Source: Pseudolysinimonas yzui (GTDB lineage: Bacteria > Actinomycetota > Actinomycetes > Actinomycetales > Microbacteriaceae). From it: a stretch of DNA of 64,000 nucleotides. The stretch spans positions 248,001 to 312,000 of the forward strand of contig NZ_BNAI01000002.1 in the NCBI RefSeq assembly GCF_014653215.1, written 5' to 3'. A program made the translations under genes and the position numbers. The notes below the pieces were generated by a model that saw nothing but the letters and a program-made list of their open reading frames with translations, was not told the origin of the DNA and ran no database searches. Below, one piece after another: positions 63,209 to 64,000 of this stretch. Numbering within the stretch: the first letter of the stretch is position 1; every line of letters starts with the position of its first letter.

Positions 63209-64000
63209 TCAGGACGCGTCGAACGTGGGGTCGACGAGGTCGTTCTCGCGCGGACGCGGGGTGTCCTGCGGGGCGCCGGGTGGCGGTTCGGCCGGGGACA
63301 CGTCGGACTCGCCGGCCGGAGGTGCGTCCTCGAGGACGTTCAGCGGCGGGGCGGCGACCTGGCTCTCGGCGACGACCAGAGCGAGGTGCCGCTGCAGGTC
63401 GCCCTGCGTCACTCCGGCACGTTCGAACGCCCGGGAGAGGCGCCGGTACTGGCCTGCCCGCTGGCGGGTCTCGGCGTCGACGGACTTGCGCACCTTGTCC
63501 TGCGCCTTGCCCTTCGCGAGGCGCGTCGTGCGCAACTGCACGACGGGGATCGCGAGCGGCACGAAGAAGCCGCTCGCGAACTCGACGCCGGCCGCGATCG
63601 GCACGAGCGCGCTGTTCCACTCGGCCGAGCGGGTCTGGTCCGCCTCGAGTTCGGCGAGCTTCTGCTCGGCGAAGACGAGCGCGATGTCGTCCTCGTCCTC
63701 CGTGAACTGCACGATCTGCTGGTTCGTGGCGCGGATCTCGTCCGCGTACTCGATCTGAGCCCGGATCGGCGCGAGGGCGGTGAGGGTGAAGACGACGGCG
63801 GCGAAGGCGGTGAGCAGCCCGGCGACCGCGAGGCTGAACACGACGGGCCGCATGCCGTCGCGGCGCTTGAGCATGAGATCGCCGAAGAGCAACGAGCACA
63901 CCACGGGCACGCCGAGCGCGAGCAGGGTGCCGAGCACGCCGTAGAGGACGTTGCCGCCGGAGACCGCGGTCACGATCGGCAGGTCGATGAGCGCCGCCGC
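63209..64000 (-). CDS. Membrane protein with coiled coil, 5' end outside the window
   Basis: At least 263 residues, entering from the right edge. Two N-terminal hydrophobic segments (VLYGVLGTLLALGVPVVCSLLF and VFSLAVAGLLTAFAAVVFTL) are followed by an acidic helical stretch (YADEIRATNQQIVQFTEDED, FAEQKLAELEADQTRS), a third hydrophobic segment (IAAGVEFASGFFVPLAIPVV), a basic helix region and a Pro-rich acidic tail. A GTG at 63973 is a possible start, but the frame remains open and hydrophobic to the edge (LIDLPIVTAVSGG). Family unknown. It heads the cluster seen here, 27 bp before the next gene. Confidence 0.65.
   Translation of the reverse strand, partial: AAALIDLPIVTAVSGGNVLYGVLGTLLALGVPVVCSLLFGDLMLKRRDGMRPVVFSLAVAGLLTAFAAVVFTLTALAPIRAQIEYADEIRATNQQIVQFTEDEDDIALVFAEQKLAELEADQTRSAEWNSALVPIAAGVEFASGFFVPLAIPVVQLRTTRLAKGKAQDKVRKSVDAETRQRAGQYRRLSRAFERAGVTQGDLQRHLALVVAESQVAAPPLNVLEDAPPAGESDVSPAEPPPGAPQDTPRPRENDLVDPTFDAS

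Noticed and set aside
62436-63899. N-terminal extension of the AAA+ ATPase to more than 1000 residues
   Set aside because: The extra part is antisense-frame noise over the unknown protein and the coiled-coil protein; the GTGA overlap marks the start.

Overview
This is a 64 kb stretch of high-GC chromosome from an actinomycete. An Lsr2 nucleoid protein, a Bacillus-type LexA box, a 6C RNA, PonA2-type penicillin-binding proteins with PASTA domains and the neighbourhood acs - 6C RNA - tad pilus genes - topA - holB (the same order is known in mycobacteria) all point to Actinomycetota. Overall style (ROK/xylose cluster, short intergenic repeats, leaderless genes, in-frame internal start in aspartate kinase) suggests Microbacteriaceae, but the family assignment is inference.

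Layout. 1-3.5 kb: end of an unknown gene, a Bcr/CflA drug exporter, a PAP2 phosphatase and a saccharopine-dehydrogenase-like protein. 3.5-14.8 kb: a sugar regulon with two ROK regulators, xylulokinase and xylose isomerase, a ribose/xylose-type ABC importer read divergently from its binding lipoprotein, and an oxidoreductase/TIM-barrel isomerase pair. 14.8-20.8 kb: HerA-like ATPase, membrane protein, tRNA-Ser, SRP RNA, dnaX, recR and a HAD phosphatase. 20.8-28.9 kb: GH114-like lipoprotein, aspartate kinase and aspartate-semialdehyde dehydrogenase separated by an acidic secreted protein, malate:quinone oxidoreductase, an SOS-controlled radical SAM protein, an orphan response regulator and thymidine kinase. 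28.9-39 kb: lsr2, tRNA-Pro, a phosphoesterase, two tandem PonA2-like proteins, DUF4177 and RidA proteins, a lipoprotein and acetyl-CoA synthetase. 39-50 kb: 6C RNA, a compact tad cluster, topA, a sortase-anchored protein, holB, a lipoprotein peptidase, a TetR regulator and tRNA-Thr. 50-58 kb: secreted CAP protein, D,D-carboxypeptidase, nicotinamidase, an MMPL exporter with a 29-residue membrane peptide coupled to it, an SDR/XRE pair and a 5'-truncated IclR gene.

58.3-64 kb is the most unusual part. Five genes on the minus strand are linked by overlapping stop/start codons, with a sixth 27 bp upstream: a membrane coiled-coil protein (running off the window), an unknown protein, a two-domain AAA+ ATPase with an altered P-loop, a DegT-type PLP enzyme, a membrane-anchored matrixin-like protease and a membrane protein ending in a zinc ribbon. 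It abuts the truncated IclR gene and matches no system I know; it is the best candidate here for something undescribed.

Regulatory themes: at least ten genes have a TANNNT hexamer exactly 6 bp before the start codon, implying leaderless mRNAs; two secreted-protein genes share a covarying GGGG-loop hairpin 5 nt before the start codon. No CRISPR array, transposase or rRNA gene was seen.
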